Source: Oscillospiraceae bacterium (lineage in GTDB: Bacteria > Bacillota > Clostridia > UMGS1840 > HGM11507). From it: a DNA stretch of 64,000 bases. The position numbers and the translations under genes are program-made. Below the pieces are notes generated by a model, which saw only the letters and a list, made by a program, of their open reading frames with translations, had not been told where the DNA came from and searched no databases. This document shows positions 1 through 10,100 of this stretch, one piece after another; the stretch's first letter is position 1; each line of letters starts with the position of its first letter. The stretch is taken from positions 40,812 to 104,811 of the forward strand of contig SVKB01000001.1 in assembly GCA_015068665.1 (NCBI GenBank), in the 5' to 3' direction.

Positions 1-30
1 CATAATTTCGATTATGTTGCATAGCTATTT

Positions 31-74
31 TTTTTGCCATCGTATGTAATGACCATTACAAAAAATGGCAAAAA
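31..74. promoter_or_regulatory. Nested palindrome, probable operator upstream of the TetR-type gene
   Basis: A perfect 7-bp inverted repeat (TGTAATG at 45-51, CATTACA at 54-60, 2-bp centre) sits inside a perfect 10-bp inverted repeat (TTTTTGCCAT at 31-40, ATGGCAAAAA at 65-74). It lies 24 bp before the ATG of the regulator gene. TetR-family proteins commonly bind such 15-17 bp palindromes and repress themselves, so autoregulation is inferred. The same bases could also fold as an RNA hairpin. Confidence 0.5.
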
Positions 75-97
75 GTTTGTAAAAGGAGTTTGATAAA

Positions 98-673
98 ATG
101 GACAGGCTGAGTATGTCCGACAAAAAACAGGCAATTGTAAAAGCAACCTGGGATTATCTTCTTAAGGTGGGGCTTGCCAATGCCTCCATTGGGGATTTAT
201 GTAAGGAGGCAAAGCTGGCGCAAAGCAGTCTTTATTACTGGTTTGAGAATAAAGACGATATATGGATAAGTGCAGGAAAGTACGGTATATCAAGAGTTGT
301 AGGGGAGCTTTTGGATTTTACCTTTGCACATATTAACGATATCCGAAAGTATTTTGATACCCTTCTTAGCGAGGTTGAAAAATACAAATATGAGATTCGT
401 CTCGCAATTCAGATAACCACAAGTCCTGTATACGGCGAGCGTATGCGTGAAAAATCAAAGGATTTCAGGCTGCTTTATGAAAATTATGCCAAGCAGCTTA
501 TTTCCGTTTTCGGATGTACCCATCTTCAGGCGGAAACCTTTATCTATTCCATTATCGCCTATGTTATTGACTATGCGTTATGGGATGATCCGGATAAAAC
601 CCAGATGCTTCTTGATAAGCTGTATGTAAGAACAATCAAAGTGGTTGGTGAAGAAGTAACCATTCAAAATTAA
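98..673 (+). CDS. TetR/AcrR family transcriptional regulator
   Basis: A 191-residue protein with an N-terminal helix-turn-helix at about residues 12-55, including the family-typical stretch NASIGDLCKEAKLAQSSLYYWF where the recognition helix ends in S-L-Y-Y-W-F. The remaining 130 residues are helical, as expected of a ligand-binding and dimerisation domain, but its ligand cannot be predicted. The start is the ATG at 98, preceded by AAAAGGAG at 81-88. It ends 26 bp before the SLH-protein start and is co-directional with it, so it may control the surface-protein island downstream (inference from position). A palindrome just upstream suggests self-repression. Length is normal for the family. Confidence 0.9.
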   Translation: MDRLSMSDKKQAIVKATWDYLLKVGLANASIGDLCKEAKLAQSSLYYWFENKDDIWISAGKYGISRVVGELLDFTFAHINDIRKYFDTLLSEVEKYKYEIRLAIQITTSPVYGERMREKSKDFRLLYENYAKQLISVFGCTHLQAETFIYSIIAYVIDYALWDDPDKTQMLLDKLYVRTIKVVGEEVTIQN

Positions 674-699
674 ATTTGACAAACGGAGGAATTACTGAC

Positions 700-2721
700 A
701 TGTGTTTAAAAAGACTAAAGAAAGCTTTTGTATTTTTGCTGACTCTGACCTTTCTTGCAGGAATACTGCTTCCGTATTCCGTGCTTGCGGCGGCAAATAA
801 TATAGAACTTATACTGACCGACGTAACTGAGGACGACCAGACAACCCTTCAGGGGGAAGCGAAAATCAAGGTCAGCGTTAAGGGGGCCGGCGGTAATGTT
901 TCGGCAGTCCAGACTGCTCTTAAGTTTGAAGGAAAGCTTAAGTATAAATCAATAGATTTTCTGAAGGGGTCAAATAATCCGCCTTCGTGTGCACTTATTC
1001 CGCCAAATGCGGCACTTGCAAATGCAACGGGTAAAATTCTTCCCAGTATTGTCACCAATAATTCGGGTAAGCTTGCCTTTACCGATGATGAAACCGACCT
1101 GTTTGTTATTACCTTTTCGGGAAAAGAGGGCGACAGCGTAACCTTAAAGCTTGATAATGAGAGCGCAGCAAAAAGCTATGTTACCGTTGACGGTAAGGAT
1201 GTAAGTACAAAAAGCGGCGCATCCCTTTCAAAAACCGTTAAGGCAAGCAGTACGAAGAATGAAGGTATAAAGGCTACCGTCAAGCTTGTTATGGATAAGA
1301 TTGCAATTATGGCAGCAGATGAAAACGGCTATGCCGACAGTAAGATAGTGCTGACCGTAACCAATGAAAAAACAGGCTCTACAATAAATACTGTTCTTAA
1401 TAACATTCCCGTTTCCAAGGGCGGACATTACGATGCCACCTCCTCGGTTCCCACCTTTATTGTTGAGAATACCGTTGTTGAAGGCGGAAGCTACACTGTT
1501 GAGCTTAAGGGAAGCGGATATAAATCCTATGTTAAAAACGGTGTGGATTTCAGTGAAGCAATTGAAATCACCAATTCGGACTTTGTTCCCGGTGATGTAA
1601 ATATGGACGGCAAGGTTGACTCTACCGATAAAGCCCTGTTTGAGGAGCTTATGAAAAAGGGTGAGTATGAGGAATATGCAGACTTTGACCGTGACGGAAG
1701 CATCACAAATTATGATGATGTTTTCGATAAGATTGAAGAGGTAAAGAAGGAAGCACCCGCTAAAATGACTGCTCCTTCGGTAACCGGCGGTACGAAAAAA
1801 ATTACCGTAAGCTGGTCAGCTCCTGCAGACGGTGGCTCACCTGTTACAGGCTATACCATTAAATACGGAACAAGCAGTAATCTTCTTAATAAAACAGTAA
1901 ATATAACAAATCCATCCTCAAATAGCAGTGAAATTACCGGACTTAGTGACAGCACAACCTACTATGTGCAGATAGCGGCTGTTAACGAAATCGGTATCGG
2001 AGAATTTTCTGATATTGTATATGCGGTAACTGCAAGTGTTCTTCTCCCCGGTGCCGGTGGCGGCGGCGGAGGCGGAGGCGGCGGTGGAGGCGGCGGAGGT
2101 GGCTCCGCACCCGAAACACCTGTAACTCCAGTTACACCTGTTACTCCCTCCGAAACACCCGATACCTCCTCAGACGAAATCTTTAAGGACCTTGGTAATT
2201 ATGCATGGGCAAAGGATTCCATCTATACCTTAAAGGAAAAGGGAATCATAAGCGGTGTAAGTGAAACCGAGTTTGCTCCTGCAAATAATATTAAGCGTGG
2301 CGATTTCATTCTCATTTTAACAAGAATGCTTTCAATAAACGATCAGTTTACCGAAAACTTCTCAGACGTTCCTTCCTCAAGCTACTATTATAATGCAATA
2401 GGAAGCGCTAAGGCAAACGGAATTGCTCAGGGAAGCGGAGACCTCTTTATGCCGGAAAACACAATTACAAGACAGGATTTAATCACTCTTGCTTACCGTG
2501 CTTTTCTGAAAAAAGGCTATATATCCGAAACCGACGATATGACCTCCCTTGACGGATTTAAGGATAAGGGCAGTATTTCAGAGTATGCTCTTGCACCAAT
2601 GGCATCCATGGTTAAGGCAGGAATAATAAAGGGCTCCGACGGTAATGTTAACCCACTTGGCTATGCAACCCGTGCAGAGGTTGCCGTAATGTGTGCAAGG
2701 CTTGTACTTTTAATGGATTGA
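700..2721 (+). CDS. SLH-anchored surface protein with cohesin-like, dockerin-like and fibronectin III domains
   Basis: A secreted protein of 673 residues. Order: signal peptide (1-29, basic N-terminus, hydrophobic core, ends near LAAA); beta-rich cohesin-like domain (about 32-170); a poorly defined domain (about 185-295); a paired EF-hand dockerin-like segment (about 297-345, loops GDVNMDGKVDSTD and DFDRDGSITNYD); a fibronectin type III domain (about 350-447); a run of about 16 glycines and a Thr/Pro linker; three SLH repeats to the C-terminus. SLH domains bind pyruvylated secondary wall polymer, so this should sit on the cell wall and could dock partner proteins. The ATG at 700 is chosen because GGAGGA lies at 685-690 with good spacing; an in-frame TTG at 676 lies upstream of that site. 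Cohesin assignment is by sequence character only. Confidence 0.8.
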   Translation: MCLKRLKKAFVFLLTLTFLAGILLPYSVLAAANNIELILTDVTEDDQTTLQGEAKIKVSVKGAGGNVSAVQTALKFEGKLKYKSIDFLKGSNNPPSCALIPPNAALANATGKILPSIVTNNSGKLAFTDDETDLFVITFSGKEGDSVTLKLDNESAAKSYVTVDGKDVSTKSGASLSKTVKASSTKNEGIKATVKLVMDKIAIMAADENGYADSKIVLTVTNEKTGSTINTVLNNIPVSKGGHYDATSSVPTFIVENTVVEGGSYTVELKGSGYKSYVKNGVDFSEAIEITNSDFVPGDVNMDGKVDSTDKALFEELMKKGEYEEYADFDRDGSITNYDDVFDKIEEVKKEAPAKMTAPSVTGGTKKITVSWSAPADGGSPVTGYTIKYGTSSNLLNKTVNITNPSSNSSEITGLSDSTTYYVQIAAVNEIGIGEFSDIVYAVTASVLLPGAGGGGGGGGGGGGGGGGSAPETPVTPVTPVTPSETPDTSSDEIFKDLGNYAWAKDSIYTLKEKGIISGVSETEFAPANNIKRGDFILILTRMLSINDQFTENFSDVPSSSYYYNAIGSAKANGIAQGSGDLFMPENTITRQDLITLAYRAFLKKGYISETDDMTSLDGFKDKGSISEYALAPMASMVKAGIIKGSDGNVNPLGYATRAEVAVMCARLVLLMD

Positions 2722-2725
2722 TAAA

Positions 2726-2971
2726 ATGATTAATGGCGAAAACTCAAATGAAATTTTACTTATAATTTTAGTAGCGGTATTCTTTCTGATATTCTTCTCG
2801 GCGGTAATTTGCTTAAATCTTGTCCTTCCTCTTTTAAGGGAGAGAAGGTATATAAAAACCGAGATGAGGCGAAGCCGTAGTGAAGGGGAATACCTCTACT
2901 GGAAAAATGAGCTAAAAAAAATATATCTGCGACGGATACCAATAATCGGCAGATTTATTATAAAAAAATAA
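2726..2971 (+). CDS. Small single-pass membrane protein of unknown function
   Basis: An 81-residue protein with one hydrophobic segment at about residues 10-33, followed by a strongly basic cytoplasmic tail rich in Arg and Lys. It begins 4 bp after the stop of the SLH protein and ends 20 bp before the next gene, so it is probably translated by coupling within the same operon; the ribosome-binding site is weak. No recognisable domain. The tight spacing and clean single-pass topology argue for a real gene. Confidence 0.55.
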   Translation: MINGENSNEILLIILVAVFFLIFFSAVICLNLVLPLLRERRYIKTEMRRSRSEGEYLYWKNELKKIYLRRIPIIGRFIIKK

Positions 2972-2991
2972 AAGAAAGAAGGCGTTTTTAA

Positions 2992-5900
2992 GTGAATCTT
3001 AAAAGAATTTTAAGCACAGTGCTGGTTATTGCTCTTGTGCTTGGTACGATGAGCTTTACCGTAATGGCAGATAACTGCGATGTATGGGACGGCTCGGTTA
3101 ATACAGATTGGTATAATACAACTGATACCGAATTTGTAATTACAACAGGCGCTCAGCTTGCAGGTTTTGCAAAGCTGGTAAATGACGGCACTGACAGTTT
3201 TAAGGGAAAAACCGTTAAGCTGGCAGCAGACATTGACCTTAATCAGGTTGACTGGACTTCCATAGGTACCTCAGCCAATCCATTTCTTGGTACATTTGAC
3301 GGTGGAGAAAAAACAATATTCAACCTTTGGGGTGCTGCAGATGCAAACGGTCTTTTCGGCTATACAAGCTCAGGAAACCGTGCAGATAATACAGGTACCG
3401 AAGCGATTGTCAAAAACTTTACCATTAACGGTGCAGTTATAACCGACAACGCTCAGCTACACAACGGTGCTGCTGCTGTTATCGGATGCGGCAATATGCA
3501 CACTACTGTAAAGAATGTAACCGTAACCGGTGAAATTATCATTACAGGTGCAAGAAGCGGCGGCATACTCGGATATGCTTACAGCGGTGCCATAATTGAT
3601 GATTGCCATGTTGACGGTGCAAGTGAAAATATGGACAGCCATATAGATGCTCTTTACTGGGCTTGCGGCGGAATTATGGGCTTTACCTCCAATGAAGGTA
3701 CTGTGGAAATTACTAACAGTTCTGTTAAAAACGTAAATATAAATGCAGTTAACCACTACGGTGCAGGCGGTATTTTAGGAAACGGCTCCGGCGGTAAAGT
3801 TGAAAACGTACTTGTTTCAAACGTTACCTGCTCTGTTGCCTATGCAGAAGATGCTGTATATTATGTTTCCGGCGGACCTACCGCAACAGGCAGTGTTATT
3901 GTTTCCGGTGTAACAGCTAAGGTAAACGGAGTTGAGGTTGAAGTAACAGGTGAGAATTTATCAAATGCAACCTTAAATCCTCCCATTGAGGTTAATGGCG
4001 AATATTTCAATGACCTTGCTGCTGCTTTTAAAGCGGTTAACAGTGAAGCTGTAATCAATATATTATCCGATATCACAATTTCCACCAAATGGAATGCTAA
4101 TTTTGGCCGTGGTTCAGCTGCAGGAACCTTTAATAACAATCCTGTAACCATCAACGGTAACGATCACATAATTAAATTTACCGGTGAAATAAACGACGGA
4201 TATAACCAGATGGCAATTTTAAGAAATACAGCAGACCTTACCGTTAATGATCTTACTATTGATGCAAGTGAAGCAATATCGGCATGGAATAACAGAATCA
4301 ACGTGATTTCCGTAGATTCGGGAGATCTGACAGTTGACGGCTGTGAATTTATCGGTAATCCCAATTACACCAAGGGCTGGGCTATTATTTTCGGTGAAGG
4401 CACAGGTGATTTAAGTGATACAGAAATCAGTGTAACAAACAGCAGCTTCAAAAATTTCAAATACGGCGTATCCGACAGCCAGGCAGGCACAGAGGATGTT
4501 GCTTCTGTTGAAATTTCAAACTCTGTATTTGAAGCTGCAAGCATAAATGTAAGTGCTTCCGAGGAAGTAACAATCACAGACAATAAGATGGACGGCGGAT
4601 ATATCAAGGTTTCTTCATATACCCAGTCTCCACAGCAGAATCTTATTGTTACCGTTACAGGTAACACACTTGATGAAGACTTTGCTGCCGATAATCAGAT
4701 TCAGGCAGGTACAGTTATCAACGCTCAGGAGGGCTTTGTTCTTCCCGTTGCAACTGTAAGCGGTAAGAAATATATGACCTTAAAGTCAGCAGTTGCAGCT
4801 GCTAAGGATGGCGAGATTGTATATCTTATGCCGGGTACTTATGAGGATGAAATCACAGTAAACACCTCTATCACAATCACAGGTGATCCTAATTACGGCA
4901 TTTCCACTCCTTCCACAAAAGCAGCTATTGAAAAGCCGGTTATTAAAATCAGTGATGTAACAAACGGCGGTGTTGAATATCACGCTCCTAATGTTACATT
5001 TGACAACCTTGTATTTGAGGTTTCCGAAAATGCAACAGGCGCAGGCTGGAATATTTCCGCTCTTGGCTACTATTACGAAATCGTTAAGGACAGAGACGGT
5101 CTTACAGTAACAAACTGTGATTTCATAAATAAGAGCAAGCTTTCCTTAGGCGCAATTGCCGCAAACTTTGGCGAGTATACAGTTAAAAACAATACATTTA
5201 AAAACTTCACAACAGGCGTATGGTCCTTTGTTGACCACGGTGAAGCTAAAAATGTAGTAATTTCCGACAATACCTATGAGGGTGTTGAAAATCTTGTAAA
5301 TATATATTACGGTGCACCTGCCAACGGTACAGCAAGCGTTACCGTAACAGATAACAAGGTTACTGATGACGGCGAAGCTAAAATCTATGTGGGCGACTTC
5401 GGTCAGACAAAGGCTACACCTGCAACAGCTTATAATAATGTTGTTATTACAGGCAATGACGCAGAAATAATCCTTGGTAACTATGCAGAAGATTCCTTCA
5501 ATGATACAGTTGAAAACAATAAATCGGTAGTTTACGATTATGAAAACGAGGATGTTTTAAGAAATTTAGAGCAGGCAGGAGTTCCCGAAGGGGAAGTATA
5601 TGTTGGCTACGGTTCGGACAGTCAGATTGTATTCAAGGTAGTTGACGGCATAGTTTACGGTGCAGCTAAATTCCTTAAGGTTGAATTTGAAAAGGCTGAC
5701 ACTGATGCAGCAGGCAATGATACTGATGAAAACGCTGACCTTTATAATATTAATATCAAGGCAAACGATAAGGATATGATTAACAGACTTAACTCTGCTG
5801 ACCTTCAGTTTGTTTTAACTCAGGTACACGGTAAAAATGATTTTGAAATCATTGCTTCAAATAAAGAAGTTGCAGTTAACCCTGTTGATAACAGCAAGGT

Positions 5901-6744
5901 AAGATATGAATTCCACTATAACGGAAAAACCGGTGTTACAACAGATACCGATACAATTATCACCATCGGTCAGGTTAAAGTAACAGGCTACGGTACATAC
6001 AACTTTAAGGTAGACGGTAATGTTACAACAAATGCTGCTCACTCCACAAAAATGGAAAACAATATTGTTGATACATTTATTCCTGACGGTGATCTTACCG
6101 TTGCAAATCAGGGTGATCTTGATATCTCTGATGATACAATTACAAATGTTACAATCGCAGTTCCTGCAAGAGACCTTACAATCAAGGTAGACTTCCCGAA
6201 CAGTGTTGTAAAGAATGATGCAGAATATCAGGATATGACGGTTGTTGTATCAGGCGGCGACCTTGACAAGGATATTGAAATCAAGCTTGGTGATACCGAT
6301 CTGGATGTTGCACTTACCTATAATGAAAAGGCAGATGCAAAATATACAGTTGATGTAGAAACTGACGGCGGTTACACAATCCTTCTTTCAGATGTTCTTG
6401 CAGTAAACAATGCATACACCGTAACAGTTTCAGGTGCAGGTTACAGAACAGCTCGTTACACAGTAACAATGACTGAAGACAAGACCTTAAGATTCTGGAA
6501 CAACGTTATGGATGAGGCACAGTTCGTTGAAATCGGTAAGGAATCAAGCAAGGTAAATGTTACTTACTTAGCAGGTGATATCGTTAAGGATAACGTTATC
6601 AATATCTATGACCTATCGGCTGTAGTATCCTACTTCGGTTCAACATCTACTGTTGAAAATAAATATGCTAAGTACGATTTAAACCGTGACGGAATAATCG
6701 ATTCTAAAGACGTGGCATACGTACTTGTTTCCTGGGGTAAATAA
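2992..6744 (+). CDS. Gene A: secreted beta-helix protein with cohesin-like module and C-terminal dockerin
   Basis: A 1250-residue secreted protein. Signal peptide 1-26; a GLUG-like/parallel beta-helix region (about 30-310, including FKGKTVKLAADIDL); two further beta-helix blocks of the pectate-lyase-fold type (about 330-560 and 586-850, the latter with KDGEIVYLMPGTYEDEI); a subtype-A cohesin-like module (about 893-1033); a conserved Ig-like segment (about 1053-1163); and a dockerin (1195-1250). The first dockerin calcium loop (D-I-V-K-D-N...) lacks the usual Asn/Asp at position 3 and Gly at position 6; the second (DLNRDGIIDSKD) is canonical. No catalytic motif is evident, so an adhesin, glycan-binding or fibre role is as likely as enzymatic. 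GTG start at 2992, AAGAAGG at 2976-2982. First of five paralogues. Confidence 0.8.
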   Translation: MNLKRILSTVLVIALVLGTMSFTVMADNCDVWDGSVNTDWYNTTDTEFVITTGAQLAGFAKLVNDGTDSFKGKTVKLAADIDLNQVDWTSIGTSANPFLGTFDGGEKTIFNLWGAADANGLFGYTSSGNRADNTGTEAIVKNFTINGAVITDNAQLHNGAAAVIGCGNMHTTVKNVTVTGEIIITGARSGGILGYAYSGAIIDDCHVDGASENMDSHIDALYWACGGIMGFTSNEGTVEITNSSVKNVNINAVNHYGAGGILGNGSGGKVENVLVSNVTCSVAYAEDAVYYVSGGPTATGSVIVSGVTAKVNGVEVEVTGENLSNATLNPPIEVNGEYFNDLAAAFKAVNSEAVINILSDITISTKWNANFGRGSAAGTFNNNPVTINGNDHIIKFTGEINDGYNQMAILRNTADLTVNDLTIDASEAISAWNNRINVISVDSGDLTVDGCEFIGNPNYTKGWAIIFGEGTGDLSDTEISVTNSSFKNFKYGVSDSQAGTEDVASVEISNSVFEAASINVSASEEVTITDNKMDGGYIKVSSYTQSPQQNLIVTVTGNTLDEDFAADNQIQAGTVINAQEGFVLPVATVSGKKYMTLKSAVAAAKDGEIVYLMPGTYEDEITVNTSITITGDPNYGISTPSTKAAIEKPVIKISDVTNGGVEYHAPNVTFDNLVFEVSENATGAGWNISALGYYYEIVKDRDGLTVTNCDFINKSKLSLGAIAANFGEYTVKNNTFKNFTTGVWSFVDHGEAKNVVISDNTYEGVENLVNIYYGAPANGTASVTVTDNKVTDDGEAKIYVGDFGQTKATPATAYNNVVITGNDAEIILGNYAEDSFNDTVENNKSVVYDYENEDVLRNLEQAGVPEGEVYVGYGSDSQIVFKVVDGIVYGAAKFLKVEFEKADTDAAGNDTDENADLYNINIKANDKDMINRLNSADLQFVLTQVHGKNDFEIIASNKEVAVNPVDNSKVRYEFHYNGKTGVTTDTDTIITIGQVKVTGYGTYNFKVDGNVTTNAAHSTKMENNIVDTFIPDGDLTVANQGDLDISDDTITNVTIAVPARDLTIKVDFPNSVVKNDAEYQDMTVVVSGGDLDKDIEIKLGDTDLDVALTYNEKADAKYTVDVETDGGYTILLSDVLAVNNAYTVTVSGAGYRTARYTVTMTEDKTLRFWNNVMDEAQFVEIGKESSKVNVTYLAGDIVKDNVINIYDLSAVVSYFGSTSTVENKYAKYDLNRDGIIDSKDVAYVLVSWGK

Positions 6745-6829
6745 CAGGGAGATGTTAAAATTCTCCGGACCATGCAAAGCAAAGCGTATATAAAGTAGGG
6801 CGTGACGACCCCTGCACGCCGTTATTTGT

Positions 6830-6943
6830 AAATCCTTTGGATTTTCGATATGTTTTGCCAAGGCAAAACTCGATATGTGCTTCGCACTCGATATGTTCCT
6901 TTGGAACTCGATATGTTGCCTTCGGCAACGAGAGGAATAACAC
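6830..6943. repeat. Modular palindrome array 1 (TCGATATG linker, five stems)
   Basis: Five short perfect palindromes with unrelated stems (AAATCC..GGATTT, TTTTGCC..GGCAAAA, TGC..GCA, TTCC..GGAA, TTGCC..GGCAA), mostly with TTC or TTT centres, are separated by a constant (C)TCGATATG linker. The array ends in GAGAGGAATAACAC. It follows a shared 3' flank at 6745-6829 (AGGGAGATGTTAAAATTC..CGGA and a GGCGTG/CACGCC hairpin) that also follows genes D and E. No coding function. Confidence 0.8.
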
Positions 6944-6973
6944 TAATGTTAGAGGCGGGAAGAAAGCCTTCCT

Positions 6974-7034
6974 CCTCTTTCAAAGGACATAGGCTTTTTC
7001 CTGTGTCTTTTGAAAGAGGGCTTTTGTCCTTTTA
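6974..7034 (+). terminator. Conserved intergenic hairpin, copy 1 (terminator or attenuator)
   Basis: Arms at 6974-6993 and 7000-7019 pair over 20 positions (CCTCTTTCAAAGGACATAGG with CCTGTGTCTTTTGAAAGAGG, differences are wobble or one mismatch) and are followed by GGCTTTTGTCCTTTT. It has the form of an intrinsic terminator for gene A. Four related copies occur at 11696, 15600, 20739 and 24581. Confidence 0.65.
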
Positions 7035-7040
7035 AAAAAC

Positions 7041-7119
7041 ACGGTATCTGACCGGCAACAGAGAACGTCAGCTACCGTAACTAAAATCTCTGTCCGCAAA
7101 GCGAGAGCGGAAATTTCGC
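7041..7119 (+). ncRNA. Structured 5' leader RNA with two putative pseudoknots, copy 1
   Basis: A 12-position stem (7041-7052 with 7067-7078, one mismatch) closes a 14-nt loop whose ACAGAGA (7058-7064) is complementary to TCTCTGT at 7087-7093. Next, CCGC/GCGG (7094-7097 with 7107-7110) closes a loop whose GCGA can pair with TCGC at 7116-7119. The element ends about 16 nt before the AGAAGG of gene B. A divergent copy at 15828 keeps the same lengths with compensatory base changes. Function unknown; a cis-acting regulator is inferred. Confidence 0.55.
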
Positions 7120-7148
7120 AAAAACCAAAAAAGAAAGAAGGAAAAAAC

Positions 7149-10100
7149 ATGAGAGTAAAAAGATTACTCTGCTCAATTATTGCAATTGCAATGGTATTGA
7201 GTTCAATGGGAACCGTAATTTTTGCGGCTGAAGAGGAAACTGTGGCTCACCTGGCAAGTACAGGCGAAACCTTTACTACCCTTCAGGCTGCCTTTGATGC
7301 GGTTAAAACTATGACAGGTGAAAACCAGATAATTATGGACAAGGACGTAACCGAAAATCTTTTATTGGATGGAAAAGGTTTCAGTCTTTATATGGACGGT
7401 CACACATTAACCGGACAAATCAAGATTTTAAGCGGTGGTTTGACTCTTCGCGGTCATGGAACAAGCGTTCCAAGCAATCGCGGTAAGATTGTTGCTCCCG
7501 GTACAAGTGAGAGCACATATCCTATCTATTGCGTGTCCGATTATGCTAACTCTGCCCATGTATATTTTTCACAGGTAGACATTGAGGCTTCTGACTTAAA
7601 CGGAACAGCAATTTATATGGATAGTGAGGCGCTTGATGTTCAGCTTGTTTCTGATGTAGCTATAACCGGTAACATCCAGGTAAATAAAGGTGCTTTTGTT
7701 GTAAATGAAGCAGATGACGAAAATATCAATAAGGTAACCGGAACCATTACAAATAATGCTCCGGGGGCTGTAGATATAGACGGCGGTCTTTTCTCATCCG
7801 ATCCGTCAGCCTTCCTTGTAGCCGGATTTAAGGCAGAAGCTACTGCTGACGGCTGGAAGGTTGTAAGAGAAAATCTTATACAGACAATTGAGGATTTTGA
7901 TAAGGATGCTGACGGTGCATATCTTATTAAAAATGCAGAACAAATGGTTATTTTCCATACCGAGCTTTCAGCAGGCGGCACAGATACCTTCTTGGGAAAG
8001 GTTTTCAAAATCGCAAATAATATTGATTTATCAGGGAAGACCTTTGTAACGACAGGTAATAAGAATAACCGTTTTGCAGGTACTTTGGATGGTCAGAATT
8101 ATACCTTAAGCAACCTGACTGTTGACGGTGCAGGTAAGAATTACGCTGCTTTTATCGGTTCACTGGCAGCAGAAGGAACCGTAAAAAATATCAAGGTAAA
8201 TAATGCAACGGTAACAGGTTCTACTTACACCGCTGTGCTTGTAGGACAGAGCCGTGCAACTTCAAGCATCGAAAACTGTCATATATCCGGTGATATTAAT
8301 GTTACCGCTACAGGAAACTTCGTAGCAGGTATTGTCGGTGGGGCACAAAGTGCAGGTGTTAACGATTGCTCCGTTTCCGGAACAGGTACAATATCCGGCA
8401 GCTATGCAGTTGGCGGTATTATCGGTATCGTATCAGAGGGTATGGAAAGCATTAATAATAACTCTGTAAACGGTATTTCAGTAACAGGTGGTCAGCGTGT
8501 CGGCGGAATTGCAGGCAGCGTTCTTGTAGCTGCTACAGGACTTGAGGTTAAGAATAATGCAGTTGAGAATGTTACTGTCAGCGGTGACACTTCCGATGCA
8601 GGCTTGATTATCGGCCAGTACAATAAGGTAGTAGGTCAGGTAAAGGTTGCAGAAAATACCGCTGTAGACAGCTCTGCAACAGAAGCAGGTGTTCCTGTAA
8701 CCAACCTTTACGGTGATAATGTAACAGTGGACTACATTTCTTATGTTGCTAAAATCGGCAGTGAATATTTCACTTCCTTCAAGGATGCATTAAATGCTGT
8801 TAAAGCGTCAAAGGATAATGTCATTGTTTTGACTGATGATACTTCTATATCCGGTCAGAATGCTCTTGATGCACTTACAGGTGATACTCTTGATTTAAAC
8901 GGTTACACCTTAACAGTAAGCGGTAACTCGTACTTTAGTGACGGAACAACTACCTTTAAAAACGGTAATATTGTTGTTTCCGGCTATGCAACAGATTCAT
9001 TTTTCTGTGGTTACACTAAAGACGCTGTTATCGTATTTGACGATGTTGTATTAACAGGTGATAACTATAAAACCGGTTGTGCAATATTTAATGCAAATTT
9101 AGGTAAGGTAGAAATTAAAAATTCTGAAATCACAGTTTCGGGTGATACTGTGGGCGGTATTATTTACGGCGGTGAAGCAACAGTTGAAAATACTGATATA
9201 ACCGCAACAAATGTATGCCGCGGTATTACCAACTCTGTTGCAGAAATAAAAGACGGCTCTGCTTTGGATTTTGACGGCGGTGAAACCTGTCTTAACAATT
9301 CTGATGTTACAATTGACAACTCCGAAGTTAAAATTAAAAATGTAACAAAGAGAGCAGTTCGTCTTAATAATAATGAGCTTACTCTTACCAATAACGCTGT
9401 TCTTACCGCAGAAAACTGCGCAGAGGATATCGTTTCCTATAATGCTGAAAGCAAACCTACAGTAAATTGTGATTCATCCTCAACACTTGAAGCTGAATTT
9501 CCGGCTGCAGCGATGATTAACACAATCCGTTATTTAACAATACAGCAGGCCATTGAAGCTGCTGCAGACGGCGACACAATCACACTGTTTGCAGGCGAAT
9601 ATGAAGGCTTTGAAATTCCTGCAAGCAAGAACAATCTTACCATCGTTGGTGAAACAGGCTTGACAAGAAGTGCCGGAAACCTTGTAACCATCAAGACTCT
9701 TGAAGCCGGTATTGAAAGCCACAACGGCGGTATCTTTGTAGGTGCAGAAAACACTACAATTAAAAATATTAACTTCACAGCAGGTACCGTTCCCGGTGCA
9801 AGCTCCGGCTGGATGAGTGCATCAGTAGGTAACACAAACGGTGATACCGGTATGTCAAGCTCACTTAAGAATCTTACAATCGAAAACTGTAACTTCGTGG
9901 GCTCAGGTGCATATCAGGCAATCTGGACAAACCAGGGTAATGTTACAGTAAAGAACACAACAATTAAAAACTACGCAAACGGTATTGACAACTATGGAAT
10001 AGGTGCAGACCAGAAGGTGGTTATTGAAAACAGCAAAATCACAGATGTTCACAATGCATTCCACACAGGTGAAGCAGCTACAGGAGCTCAGATTATTGTT

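Noticed and set aside
676-699. TTG start at 676 for the first SLH protein
   Set aside because: It lies before the GGAGGA site; the ATG at 700 has correct spacing and directly opens a signal peptide.
3457-3756. Antisense open frames inside genes A-E and other large genes
   Set aside because: They are shadows of Thr/Asn/Val-rich coding with no start signals or recognisable products.
6850-7035. Short open frame in the gap between genes A and B
   Set aside because: It reads through palindromes and a hairpin, has no ribosome site, and similar frames appear in the other copies only because the repeats are conserved.
7041-7119. Leader RNA as a c-di-GMP-I (GEMM) riboswitch because of CCGCAAAGC
   Set aside because: The rest of the consensus is missing, and pairing follows a different pattern with loop-to-downstream complementarity.
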